Shown one piece after another: positions 33,253 to 42,112 of a stretch of 64,000 bases of DNA. The number at the start of each line of letters is the position of its first letter. The first letter of the stretch is position 1. Location: contig NZ_LN875035.1 of the NCBI RefSeq assembly GCF_001282685.1, positions 199,278 through 263,277 on the forward strand. The letters are read 5' to 3'. The notes under the pieces are model-generated. The model saw only the letters and a program-made list of their open reading frames with translations, was not told where the DNA came from and made no database searches. This stretch comes from Niameybacter massiliensis. GTDB taxonomy: Bacteria > Bacillota > Clostridia > Lachnospirales > Cellulosilyticaceae. The position numbers and the translations under genes are program-made.

Positions 33253-35397
33253 TTACTTACTCCCTCCCCATGCTTGTTGCACAATATAGTAGGATTGCTT
33301 TAATCGCTCATGATATGCTACATCTTGTCCCCATCCTTTGAGTGATAAGGCTTCCATAGGAATAGGCTCATGCTTATTTCTATTAGCTTTTGCAATACCT
33401 ATATATAGTTCATCAATTGATGTATGCTCTACACCATAGTTACGATAATAATCTGCATGAATTTGCATATGTGAAGGGTCAGAAAAGTTTAAAAGTTGCC
33501 AGGGAATACGTATTTCAATTAAATCCTCTCCATAATAAAAGTCTGCTAAGGAATTAAATGTCTCACTCTCTGGATTTCCATTACCATAATGAAGCTTACC
33601 TGTTTCCAATACGTCAGTTAAACGCTTAGATTGTATCTCCTTAATTGTTTCATCTAGTCCTATTAAATCTTTGTCATTACTCATCATGTGAATGGGTACA
33701 AATAATGGTGTAGATGCTTCTGGTACTTCTACATAAGCATCTACTCCTGTTGTTTCGATTGAATAATTTGCGCGTATAGATTCGTATCGTTTTTGAACTA
33801 ATACTTGACTATTATCTGGTCCATCTAGTACAAGAAGAAAATCTGCATTTTTTTCAAATTGTAAAAGATATTGCTCACAATCTGAACTACCTGTTTGCTT
33901 TGTAGTATCGATAGGAATATAAAGGGGTTGTTTACTATTAACTTGCTCTCCCTGTATTAAAAGATAGATCCCACGTTCATCATATTTTGCAGATAGTTGC
34001 ATTCCGTCATGCTCTATAATTACATCTTCTTCTGTCCACTCTGAGTTCTTACCATCAATATAGCATATTGATTGAATTTCGCCTGGATCAAAACTTAATA
34101 GACCATTACCTTGGTTATAAGATTGTATATCATTCCAATAATGTCTATTATTTAGTGTTACAGCATATGATGTATTCCAGGTTGATTGCCCCCATATATC
34201 TTGCCAAGCAGATATTACAACGCCGGCTGATCCTGCTTTTATAAAGTCTTCATACCCCTTTACTAGGGCTTTACCTTGTTCAAACTCCGATAATGGACCA
34301 CTTTTTACAGCACCTCTAGATGAAGAAAATCCATATCCCACTATAACAGGTATTGTATGATATGCATTAAGTAATCTAACATATCCATCATAAGTCTCCC
34401 CTTGTAGCTCCTCTACCTGTTGAGTATCTAATAATCTTTCTTTTTGTTCTTCTGAAAAATAGTCATAAAAATTTTCACAAAAATCATATACACGATAAGA
34501 AGCAAAATAGCCAGACTTAAATGCCTTTTTCACTTTAAGGTTTTCTGCATCTAGCTGAGTATGTTTACCAAGCTGTTTTGCATAATGTTTATCATACTCA
34601 AATGGATCTATCACTGGGCTATTCATAAAAGATATGAGACGTTGTACATGATACTTTTCACTTTCATAATCTATCATTTGATCCATGATTTTAGCAAGCA
34701 TTGCTTCAAATGCTGTTGCATCACTTGTTGTTTGTATGTATTCACCATCATATATTGCGTCATACCCATTATGATTTGTATAAGCCACTGTATCTGCATT
34801 CCAATCTGTTGCCAAAATATATCCAAGTACCCATTCTGATACATCTTTGTTGTAATGACCAGTTCCTATTCCTTTATTAATTAGAATTTTTTTCTTTCCA
34901 TGAATAACATCTACCGCTCCCATTCCTGCCTCTTTTAAAGCTTGGTAAAAGCCTTCACTATATGCATCTTCTTTATTGTTATTGGCATAATCTGTAATAG
35001 AAATTCCTTGTAATACATATAAAGGTGACTCATTTTGAGTATTATAGTTATAAAGTGCATGATAAAAATTCTCATCCATAATATTGGGAATACTAATCGT
35101 ATTTGCACCCATTTCTTGTATCCATCTAAACCATCTTAAATAAGTTGTTTCATTTATTGCATAATCTGTAATATAGTGACCTGGAATACTGTTTGTAAGC
35201 TCAACCCCTTTAATAGTTAATGCTTCATAATTACCTTCTTGATTCTGGTATTCAATCATTTGCCCATTAGTACGTACCTGAATAGTTAAAGGCTTATCCT
35301 CTCCCCCCTTCATGTATATACCTTTATAATAGATACCATAATCTAGCCCTAAAATAATACTTAGAATTACAAAAACGCTAATAAAAAACTTTTTCAT
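33253..35397 (-). CDS. Large membrane-anchored TIM-barrel (glycosidase-like) protein
   Basis: This 714-residue protein has an N-terminal hydrophobic anchor (about 4-25) and an extracellular body. Residues about 60-420 look like the GH2/GH-A TIM-barrel fold: IKGVELTNSIPGHYITDYAI and LRWFRWIQEMGANTISIPNI resemble the early strands, and VGYGFSSSRGAVKSG and GSAGVVISAWQDIW the late strands. Residues 450-700 look like a beta-sandwich, perhaps a carbohydrate-binding module. The protein may process or bind the nascent glycan, like BcsZ or PelA in other synthase systems (inference). I cannot assign a catalytic pair with confidence. It lies 28 bases after cotH. Confidence 0.6.
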   Translation of the reverse strand: MKKFFISVFVILSIILGLDYGIYYKGIYMKGGEDKPLTIQVRTNGQMIEYQNQEGNYEALTIKGVELTNSIPGHYITDYAINETTYLRWFRWIQEMGANTISIPNIMDENFYHALYNYNTQNESPLYVLQGISITDYANNNKEDAYSEGFYQALKEAGMGAVDVIHGKKKILINKGIGTGHYNKDVSEWVLGYILATDWNADTVAYTNHNGYDAIYDGEYIQTTSDATAFEAMLAKIMDQMIDYESEKYHVQRLISFMNSPVIDPFEYDKHYAKQLGKHTQLDAENLKVKKAFKSGYFASYRVYDFCENFYDYFSEEQKERLLDTQQVEELQGETYDGYVRLLNAYHTIPVIVGYGFSSSRGAVKSGPLSEFEQGKALVKGYEDFIKAGSAGVVISAWQDIWGQSTWNTSYAVTLNNRHYWNDIQSYNQGNGLLSFDPGEIQSICYIDGKNSEWTEEDVIIEHDGMQLSAKYDERGIYLLIQGEQVNSKQPLYIPIDTTKQTGSSDCEQYLLQFEKNADFLLVLDGPDNSQVLVQKRYESIRANYSIETTGVDAYVEVPEASTPLFVPIHMMSNDKDLIGLDETIKEIQSKRLTDVLETGKLHYGNGNPESETFNSLADFYYGEDLIEIRIPWQLLNFSDPSHMQIHADYYRNYGVEHTSIDELYIGIAKANRNKHEPIPMEALSLKGWGQDVAYHERLKQSYYIVQQAWGGSK

Positions 35398-35425
35398 AAT
35401 AACCTCCTTCCATCATCTCATCCTA

Positions 35426-36907
35426 TTATTGATTATAAAAATGAGAATTCTTTGATGGATGAGCATATTGATATAAGGTATCTATATGTTCATCTAGCCA
35501 ACGACCTCTCTGGATAATATAGTCTTTTAACTGTTCAACCGCCTCTTCGTAGCTGGGATAATTCCTTTCTATCGGTGAAAGGAAGTTAAGTCCATCGGCG
35601 TTATCTAAATCAAAAACATATCCCCATACCTGATAATTACGCTCTATGGCATCATCTAAATAAGCAATTGTTTCATCAATATAGTTTAATAAATAGGTTT
35701 CACTTAGCACACCCTGACGTAGCCTATGATACTCATCAATTATCTTATCCACAAAGACCTGATCCTTAATTAACATAGAAAACCAAGGAGCATTTAACAT
35801 AGTAAATCCTGCTTCATCCCAAGTATAATCAATATAATTATCACAGGCGTTATTAAAGTCCCATACACAGGGTTTAAGCTTTCCTCTTATATCTTTGTAA
35901 TAGAAAGTTGAAAATCGCCCAGCATCTACATTTCCAAAAAATTCATTAATAATGAAGTATTGCGCAAAAGCTCTGACATCAATATATTCAGAATAATTAT
36001 AGTCACTTTCATATAAATCATAAGAATAAATCACTTTTTCTATTTTACTTATATCTTTCTCTATATACGCCATACGTCCGGGTGTAATTAGTTTTTTTCC
36101 AGGATAGCGTACATCTAGTCCCGATACATCTGACTTAAAAGTATATGTAGTTAAATTATTAAGCTCATGATCACCTTTTCCTGCACGATCCCAACGTACA
36201 ATATAGCTTGTCCTATCTCTATTTTTCTCTGGTTTACTAATATTAATTCGAGCTGTTGATCGGCTCACACTTTCTATAATTAAGTAAAGACCTTGATATT
36301 CACCATCTAAAAAGAGCTCACAAAATCTAACATTAGGTGCATACTCCATAATTTCACCTGCAATATTAAGACACATATAATTTCTAATTAGTGTACGGTC
36401 TAAAAAGGGACCATTAAGAACCCATTCATCATCTTTAGGTAAACCTGCTAATTCTTGTGGGTTTTCATTTCCATTTTCATCAATAAAATGCATCATCATC
36501 GGTTTTTTATCAAAAAATCTTGAAGAATTTCCTCTATATCTAATATTTGCTTTTGTTACAACTTGTCTTATATCATCTAAACTGTTTTGTCCATCTTGAC
36601 TATCTATTAGTGAAAAGTCTACTATTACTTCTTCCTCTCCTTGAGGTCCTGTTTGAAATCCAGTAATCTCTTCCTCATGAAAAATAGGAGAGCCTGGTAT
36701 TAACTGACCCTTTGTATTAATTTCTACAATCGGTAGATGTGTTGTAAACAATCCCTCATTCTCTTGTGCCTTGGATAGTGGAGATACTCTATGTTGATGT
36801 ACTCTACTCATGCCAGATTCAAAATCGAGAAATTGCAACCCAATACTCAAGATAAGTATAAAACATAACACTCCTATATAAATGATTTTATTTTTCAATT
36901 GAATCAC
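35426..36907 (-). CDS. cotH: CotH-family protein kinase-like protein
   Basis: This 493-residue protein starts with a signal-anchor (about 10-26) and continues with a CotH domain: RYRGNSSR near 125, the nucleotide-loop-like KKPMMMHF, EYQGLYLIIESV near 210 and the catalytic-type CVWDFNNACDN near 345. CotH proteins are secreted or spore-coat protein kinases in Bacillus. In Clostridia they also occur next to VTC and DUF4956 genes, as here. The start codon is GTG, overlapping the DUF4956 stop by 4 bases. An extracytoplasmic phosphorylation role in assembling the glycan or coat is inferred. Confidence 0.85.
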   Translation of the reverse strand: MIQLKNKIIYIGVLCFILILSIGLQFLDFESGMSRVHQHRVSPLSKAQENEGLFTTHLPIVEINTKGQLIPGSPIFHEEEITGFQTGPQGEEEVIVDFSLIDSQDGQNSLDDIRQVVTKANIRYRGNSSRFFDKKPMMMHFIDENGNENPQELAGLPKDDEWVLNGPFLDRTLIRNYMCLNIAGEIMEYAPNVRFCELFLDGEYQGLYLIIESVSRSTARINISKPEKNRDRTSYIVRWDRAGKGDHELNNLTTYTFKSDVSGLDVRYPGKKLITPGRMAYIEKDISKIEKVIYSYDLYESDYNYSEYIDVRAFAQYFIINEFFGNVDAGRFSTFYYKDIRGKLKPCVWDFNNACDNYIDYTWDEAGFTMLNAPWFSMLIKDQVFVDKIIDEYHRLRQGVLSETYLLNYIDETIAYLDDAIERNYQVWGYVFDLDNADGLNFLSPIERNYPSYEEAVEQLKDYIIQRGRWLDEHIDTLYQYAHPSKNSHFYNQ

Positions 36908-37581
36908 CCACTAATTTCATCACTTTGGGTTACAATATTTACATACTCGATATCCCCTAAACCATATAATTTTTCTGCAATACTTGTTTCTTGTTGATAA
37001 GATAAATGATATACTTTTTTAGACATTTCAAATATGAGTTCGATATGAGATGGTGTAGTATTTTTTACTCTTTGTACAGCCTTACCTTTAAAATAACTAA
37101 AAATAATTGATTCAATCTCTCTTTCCTTTATAAATGAACCACGCACTATGAGTAAAATACGATTTTCATTTCTTACACGTCCTAAGCAAAGAAGTACTAC
37201 AAAAGTTACAGCTGTACCTATTCCTGCTACTACAAAATCACCTACTCCACAACAAATCCCTACAGTAATTGCCCAAAATATATAAGTTGTATCTCTAGAA
37301 TCTTTAATAGCTGTACGAAAACGTACAATAGATAGAGCTCCAACCATTCCTAAAGATAGAGCCACATTATTCCCAATAACAGTCATTACTGTTGCTGTTA
37401 ATATTGTTAGTGTTACAAGTGAGACATTAAACTTTTGACTATATGTAGTACCTGAATGGGTATACCAATATGATATATAAATTGCACTACTTATAAGTGC
37501 TGCCGCTACAATATACATTATAATTTCTTCTAAGCCCAGCGTTCCGCTTTGTTCCAATACATTTTGTAAATATTCTTTCAT
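36904..37581 (-). CDS. DUF4956 membrane protein
   Basis: This 225-residue protein has four hydrophobic segments between residues about 18 and 135 and a cytoplasmic C-terminal domain of about 90 residues. The central motif ALSIVRFRTAIKDSRDTTYIF (about 79-100) is the hallmark of DUF4956, which almost always accompanies VTC-domain and CotH genes. Its function is unknown; a channel or exporter partner for the VTC product is a common guess. It has a strong AAGGAG site and is translationally coupled to cotH. Confidence 0.88.
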   Translation of the reverse strand: MKEYLQNVLEQSGTLGLEEIIMYIVAAALISSAIYISYWYTHSGTTYSQKFNVSLVTLTILTATVMTVIGNNVALSLGMVGALSIVRFRTAIKDSRDTTYIFWAITVGICCGVGDFVVAGIGTAVTFVVLLCLGRVRNENRILLIVRGSFIKEREIESIIFSYFKGKAVQRVKNTTPSHIELIFEMSKKVYHLSYQQETSIAEKLYGLGDIEYVNIVTQSDEISG

Positions 37582-37631
37582 AACTTCTCCTTTTTGGGTA
37601 TGATCACCATATTATGTTCTATCGCATCTCT

Positions 37632-38327
37632 TTAAAATAAATAGTGCTTGCTCACTGAGCGTCCTAAGCAGTATTTACTGACTGAAATCTCACTTGCATT
37701 ACATTCTTGTAAAATATCCTTCAAATAGCTTAAAAGGAAACCATTATACTTTACTTCTAGAACAACCAAATCACTATTAAAAATAGTATTTTGAAGTAGG
37801 TCTTTAGAAAAAATATCATAATAACTTTCAGTGCCTCTAATTTGATAGTCAAATGTAATACGAATATTATTTTCCTTAGCTATATATGCCTTGCGCTTAT
37901 ACTCTACTACCGCTTTCGGGCTATAACATAATGCATTTAATAAATAATAACATTCTGCTGCAAAAGGTTCACTGTATTTTAAAAGAACACTATAATCTTT
38001 TTGTACCAGTTTTTGTGCATCTTCTTTGGGCATCTTCAAAGAGCGTTTTTTCTGCATGCTTCCTTGCTTTTGCTTCATCTCTAATACAGCAAAAGAACTT
38101 TCAGCTCCATAATTTCTAAGTCTAATCTTTCGTCTAATCTCTACGCCTTCTTCTTTCTCCGTAAAATCTTTGTCATCTAATGTATCAAAATATAAGGAAC
38201 GTATTGTATAGCCTTCACCCTTATTGTGTATGTCTTGTTGTATAATCTGATCGAAATAATGAGTATACTGATAGAATTGAGCTAACGAAATTAAAAATTT
38301 CTTTTCTTGCCTTAATACCTCATTCAA
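37632..38327 (-). CDS. VTC-domain (polyphosphate polymerase-like) protein
   Basis: This 231-residue protein is essentially one VTC domain. It carries YTIRSLYFDTLDDKDF (about 39-54), the basic RRKIRLRNYG (64-73), VLEMKQKQG (82-90), AVVEYKRKAY (135-144), RITFDY and VLEVKYNGF (193-201). These alternating Arg/Lys and Glu strands line the tunnel in VTC4 and bind polyphosphate and triphosphate. The initiation codon is TTG at 38327, 9 bases after AAGGAGG and overlapping the lipoprotein gene by 8 bases. Whether it makes polyphosphate or acts on another phosphate polymer in bacteria is unproven. Confidence 0.85.
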   Translation of the reverse strand: MNEVLRQEKKFLISLAQFYQYTHYFDQIIQQDIHNKGEGYTIRSLYFDTLDDKDFTEKEEGVEIRRKIRLRNYGAESSFAVLEMKQKQGSMQKKRSLKMPKEDAQKLVQKDYSVLLKYSEPFAAECYYLLNALCYSPKAVVEYKRKAYIAKENNIRITFDYQIRGTESYYDIFSKDLLQNTIFNSDLVVLEVKYNGFLLSYLKDILQECNASEISVSKYCLGRSVSKHYLF

Positions 38328-39183
38328 TATTTACAACCTCCTTTAGTGCCTCATAGTCATGTAATGCAAAACTAAATAATTTATAATTAAAAAAGCCCTT
38401 CAAGCTCTCCCAACTCTTTAGGATAGGCTGTAACCCTTCGTGGTAGTAAGTACTCTTTTCTGTCAAACCGTGTGTTCCCGGAGCTTTTAATTCATAGATT
38501 TGGATAATCTTCTTACTATATTGATGTGCCAACTCCATTTCTTTTACAATATGCTCTTGTTCTTTTTCCTTATAGTAGTTCATGACAGCTATTGTATCAC
38601 ATCCATTTTGCACCAATGTTTCAAGCTGCTTCTCATAACCTAGACTATCGTAAAAATAAGGAATACAGATAAGCCCCTCTAAATGATTTTCTGTTATTAT
38701 TTTGTAGGCCTTTTCCATTATCTTTACATACTGATTCATAACACCTTCTTGATCCTTATCCCATTCATCTGTTAGATAAGGCTCTACATCTAAAATAATA
38801 CCTTTAAACCCTATTCTTTCTGGAAAACTTTCATTAAGAGTTATAATATGCTCAATATATGTCATCATCTTTCCACTAGATTTTTCAATCCCCCATTCAG
38901 GTGCACCTGCTAGATAATAAACATTAATCTTATACATATTAGCTAATTTTAAAAAATCTACTATAACTTCTTGAGGTGTATCTTCTGGAAATTCTTGATA
39001 TAAAGAATGCACTCCCATTTCTTTCATCATTTCAAACAATTTTTCTTTTTCTTCAAAAGCTCTTGAAAAGGACCATGAGAATAGTCCTATTTCTTCCTTC
39101 TTCATCGCACATCCTATCTGGGTTAAGACTAATGCCATTATCATAATACGTAAAATTATTGACTTTCTACACTTTCTTATCAT
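38320..39183 (-). CDS. TIM-barrel lipoprotein of unknown function
   Basis: A 287-residue protein starting at the ATG at 39183, with GGAGGAGAGG just upstream; the longer frame to 39264 runs back towards the promoter. It has a signal peptide with a lipobox-like TQIGC (Cys 25). The body has strand motifs of a small TIM barrel (IGLFSWSF, INVYYLAGAPEWG, GFKGIILDVEPYL, LICIPYFYDS, TIAVMNYY, KIIQIYELK). The acidic LDVEPYL resembles GH18-like or DUF4434-type barrels. It is the first gene of the envelope-glycan operon and could be a surface glycosidase or glycan-binding protein. The specificity is unknown. Confidence 0.65.
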   Translation of the reverse strand: MIRKCRKSIILRIMIMALVLTQIGCAMKKEEIGLFSWSFSRAFEEKEKLFEMMKEMGVHSLYQEFPEDTPQEVIVDFLKLANMYKINVYYLAGAPEWGIEKSSGKMMTYIEHIITLNESFPERIGFKGIILDVEPYLTDEWDKDQEGVMNQYVKIMEKAYKIITENHLEGLICIPYFYDSLGYEKQLETLVQNGCDTIAVMNYYKEKEQEHIVKEMELAHQYSKKIIQIYELKAPGTHGLTEKSTYYHEGLQPILKSWESLKGFFNYKLFSFALHDYEALKEVVNIE

Positions 39184-39246
39184 CCTCTCCTCCTTTCTTA
39201 TTTCTACATTTTTTGTATATTTAGACACTGCATCTTTAACAATTTT

Positions 39247-39275
39247 ATTATATATAACTTTCATATTTAAGTAAA
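39247..39275 (-). promoter_or_regulatory. Predicted sigma-A promoter of the seven-gene glycan operon
   Basis: On the minus strand TTTACT (39275-39270), 17 bases, then TATAAT (39252-39247), placing the start near 39240, about 57 bases before the lipoprotein ATG. If correct the operon is read in vegetative cells rather than only by a sporulation sigma factor. Confidence 0.55.
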
Positions 39276-39388
39276 TATTTCATCAATACAACAACAAATT
39301 ACATAAAATACCAAGATAATGCAACTTATTGGGATATCTCACTTTTAGTATGATATAATATATATTTTTATTTAATACTTTTTACTAA

Positions 39389-39426
39389 TAAATCCCCTAA
39401 AGAATAATGTTTCTTTAGGGGATTTA
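39389..39426 (-). terminator. Intrinsic terminator after the second response-regulator gene
   Basis: A perfect 16-bp stem, TAAATCCCCTAAAGAA (39389-39404) with TTCTTTAGGGGATTTA (39411-39426), has a 6-base loop. Confidence 0.8.
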
Positions 39427-39439
39427 TAGTCGTTTATGC

Positions 39440-40177
39440 TTATTCTTTCATATATAACGAATAGGCCTTACCTGTATACTTTTTAAAACACTTCCCAAAA
39501 TAGTTAGAATCAGGTATACCTACTTCTTTTGCTGCGCAATACATCATTACTTCACGCCTGGCTAATTGCTTAGCCTTCTCCATTCTACATTCCGTTAAGA
39601 AATCAATAAAACTATCGCCAACTTCTGCTTTAAATATTCTACTTAAATAGCTTGGATTAAATCCAAAATGCATGGCAGTTGAGGTTAGATTCAAATCTGG
39701 ATCCATATAATGTGCTAATATGTATTGTTTGATTTGATGAATGACTTCATGGCCTATACATTCATCTTTTACGTCTTCGTCCATCATTTTTTCTTCAACC
39801 TCATGATCTAGTTCACTCTTGATTTTCTCTAATACGGTTTGTATATCCGTTTGGGCAACGGGTTTTAGAAGATAGTCCTTAACACCAATTCGAATACACT
39901 CTCTTGCATATTCAAATTCATCAAAGGCTGTTAATATAATAATCTTTAGCTTGGGATAACGTTCAATTGCTAACTTCGCAAATTCAATGCCATTCATAAA
40001 AGGCATTCTAATATCTACAAAAACAATATGAGGTTTTAGATCATCAATAATATTAATAGCCTCTACACCACTTGCTGCTTCTCCTACCACCTCAACATCT
40101 AAGTTCGTCCAGCTAATTTTAATTTTGAGTAAGTTTCTAATGGATGTTTCATCATCTATAATCATGATTTTATACAT
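39440..40177 (-). CDS. Short YesN-type response regulator with AraC output domain
   Basis: At 245 residues this is about half the usual YesN length because the middle linker domain is missing. The receiver domain (1-120) has MIIDDETS, phospho-acceptor Asp near 55 in IVFVDIRMPFMNG, T in ILTAFDE and K in DYLLKPV. The AraC double HTH follows at about 145-245 (FGFNPSYLSRIFKAEVG and VGIPDSNYFGKCFKKYTG). It is encoded 11 bases after its kinase. It likely activates the ABC/GH3 operon upstream, whose promoter carries a tandem repeat. Confidence 0.9.
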   Translation of the reverse strand: MYKIMIIDDETSIRNLLKIKISWTNLDVEVVGEAASGVEAINIIDDLKPHIVFVDIRMPFMNGIEFAKLAIERYPKLKIIILTAFDEFEYARECIRIGVKDYLLKPVAQTDIQTVLEKIKSELDHEVEEKMMDEDVKDECIGHEVIHQIKQYILAHYMDPDLNLTSTAMHFGFNPSYLSRIFKAEVGDSFIDFLTECRMEKAKQLARREVMMYCAAKEVGIPDSNYFGKCFKKYTGKAYSLYMKE

Positions 40178-40188
40178 GAACCTTCCCC

Positions 40189-41895
40189 CTAGATAACTGG
40201 TATGATAATTTCTATTTCTGTAAAAACACCTACTTGACTTCTAACCTTAAAGACATCTTCTTTACTGTAATAATAACGAATTCTTTCAATAGTACCTTTG
40301 AGACCAAAGCTTTTATGCTCTTTAGAATTCATAATGGTATGTAGCTGCTCCACATCTATGCCTATTCCACTATCATAAACTTTGATATGAATCTGACCTT
40401 CTAACTTCTCAACTGTAATTTTAATAAGTCCTTTCTCCCCTTTAGGTCTTAATCCATGATACAGACTATTTTCCACCAAGGGCTGTAGAATTAACTTAGG
40501 TATTTTAAAGTCTAATAGATCGTCTTGAATATTATATTCATCTTCAAAAACCTCTTCATAACGTAACTTTTGAAGACTTAAGTAGTCTTTAATAATTTCA
40601 ATTTCACCTTTAATCGTTATTTCTCTACTTCCTTTGCTTAAAAACTTTCTATAAAAACTTCCTAATGTTTCTAAAGCCTGATAAACATGGATTGCATCAT
40701 TTTCAAGTGCGAGATAAGCAATGGTATCTAACGTATTGTATAGAAAATGAGGTTTAATTTGTTCTTGCAATACTTCTAGTTCTGCTTTTTGGATAAACTT
40801 CTCTTTGTTAATAAGTTGAGTGATCAAGTCATTCATTTCCTTAATCATTCCATTATAGCTTTCTTTTAAATCCCCTATTTCATCATTTGCAACTGACAAA
40901 GATACTTTTTGAACCTTTCCTTGTTTAAAGCTTTTCATCGTTGCAACCAATTTTTCTATAGGATTGGTAATAAATATAGATATAAAAACACCTATCATAC
41001 TCATTGCTATTAACGTAAGTATTAAAATACTCCCAATAATCCAACCTGCTTCTTTAGAAATCATCTTACTAATTCCTATCTTTTCAACTGCAATAAGTGT
41101 AATAGGCATATTCTCTATTGGGTATAACCCTGTAACACTTTCATTTACTATAAATCCTTCTTTGTATTGAACATAGTGCTTCTGCTCTAGTGCTAAATCT
41201 CCAATTTGTTCTATACTTAAGTTGCCACAAAAAAGCTTATTACCATAAGCATAGCCAAAGCTTTTATTCCCGCCTATCATATCTTTATATGTACTTGTAA
41301 AAATGCTTTTAGACACATTAATAATGAGCATCCCTTTAGGTTGTTGTGTTTCAATATCATTCATTAAACGAATAAAGGAAATTACCTGCTCTTTTCCACT
41401 AAATGCCCCATCTCCGTCTAGGCGTATTCTATAACCACCTGCAGCTTGAACAATTTCATCATACCATTGGTGTTCTTGTATTCTTGCCGAATCTAACTTA
41501 ACCGTATTACGACTTACGTTAATATAGCCCCCTTCTTTATTAAAGACATAAATAGAATTAATATGGTTAAAAGTATTCATTAAATCAAACAAAGCGCTTT
41601 TAGCTTCTTGTGCATGACGCACGCCTTCTTTATAGCCATTATCTAAGTATTTATTAATGATACTATCTGTAAGAATTAACTTGCTGACATTATTAATCGT
41701 CACAAATTCTGTCTCCAGATTATTCCCAACAGCAGTTATGGTATTCAAATTATTTTCGAAGGCATATTGTACCATATTGCGTTTTAAAACGAAGGCATAG
41801 GCAATAAAAAATATAATCATATAACTCATAATAATAAAAAGAAATAAGTACTTGATTTTTTGCTTAAGTTTTAAGTCTAAAAAGCGTTTGAACAA
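40189..41895 (-). CDS. YesM-type sensor histidine kinase (Cache-like sensor, HAMP)
   Basis: This 568-residue kinase has TM1 at about 15-35, an extracellular Cache-like sensor (about 36-270), TM2 at about 283-305 and a HAMP domain (about 306-360). The His_kinase part has QIKPHFLYNTLDTIAY and HATPase boxes LVENSLYHGLRP and DSGIGI. The start codon is TTG at 41895, with AAAGGAGG 7 bases upstream. It forms an operon with the short YesN regulator. The pair lies downstream of the GH3/ABC operon behind a terminator, so it has its own promoter, not clearly recognised. Confidence 0.9.
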   Translation of the reverse strand: MFKRFLDLKLKQKIKYLFLFIIMSYMIIFFIAYAFVLKRNMVQYAFENNLNTITAVGNNLETEFVTINNVSKLILTDSIINKYLDNGYKEGVRHAQEAKSALFDLMNTFNHINSIYVFNKEGGYINVSRNTVKLDSARIQEHQWYDEIVQAAGGYRIRLDGDGAFSGKEQVISFIRLMNDIETQQPKGMLIINVSKSIFTSTYKDMIGGNKSFGYAYGNKLFCGNLSIEQIGDLALEQKHYVQYKEGFIVNESVTGLYPIENMPITLIAVEKIGISKMISKEAGWIIGSILILTLIAMSMIGVFISIFITNPIEKLVATMKSFKQGKVQKVSLSVANDEIGDLKESYNGMIKEMNDLITQLINKEKFIQKAELEVLQEQIKPHFLYNTLDTIAYLALENDAIHVYQALETLGSFYRKFLSKGSREITIKGEIEIIKDYLSLQKLRYEEVFEDEYNIQDDLLDFKIPKLILQPLVENSLYHGLRPKGEKGLIKITVEKLEGQIHIKVYDSGIGIDVEQLHTIMNSKEHKSFGLKGTIERIRYYYSKEDVFKVRSQVGVFTEIEIIIPVI

Positions 41896-42065
41896 CCTTT
41901 TGCCTCCTTTTATGGCCCTTACCCTTTATGATTGCATCATAAGTATATTTTAACATAATTTAACTTTAAATTTTATATTTTTTATAATATTTATACATAT
42001 ATATTCTATACAAATGTATCAATATCTCTAATAACCCATTCCATTTCATCAATTAAGCTTATAAA

Positions 42066-42107
42066 AAGAGGCTAGGAAAATGTTCTATCCATTTTATCTA
42101 GCCTCTT
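42066..42107 (-). terminator. Intrinsic terminator of the GH3/ABC operon
   Basis: AAGAGGCTAG (42066-42075) pairs with CTAGCCTCTT (42098-42107), extended inward by AAAATG/CATTTT. It starts a few bases after the GH3 stop codon. Confidence 0.8.
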
Positions 42108-42112
42108 AGGGT

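Noticed and set aside
33500-33512. ACGTAT-containing site resembling the LacI operator
   Set aside because: It lies inside a coding region, lacks the second half-site and has no regulatory context.
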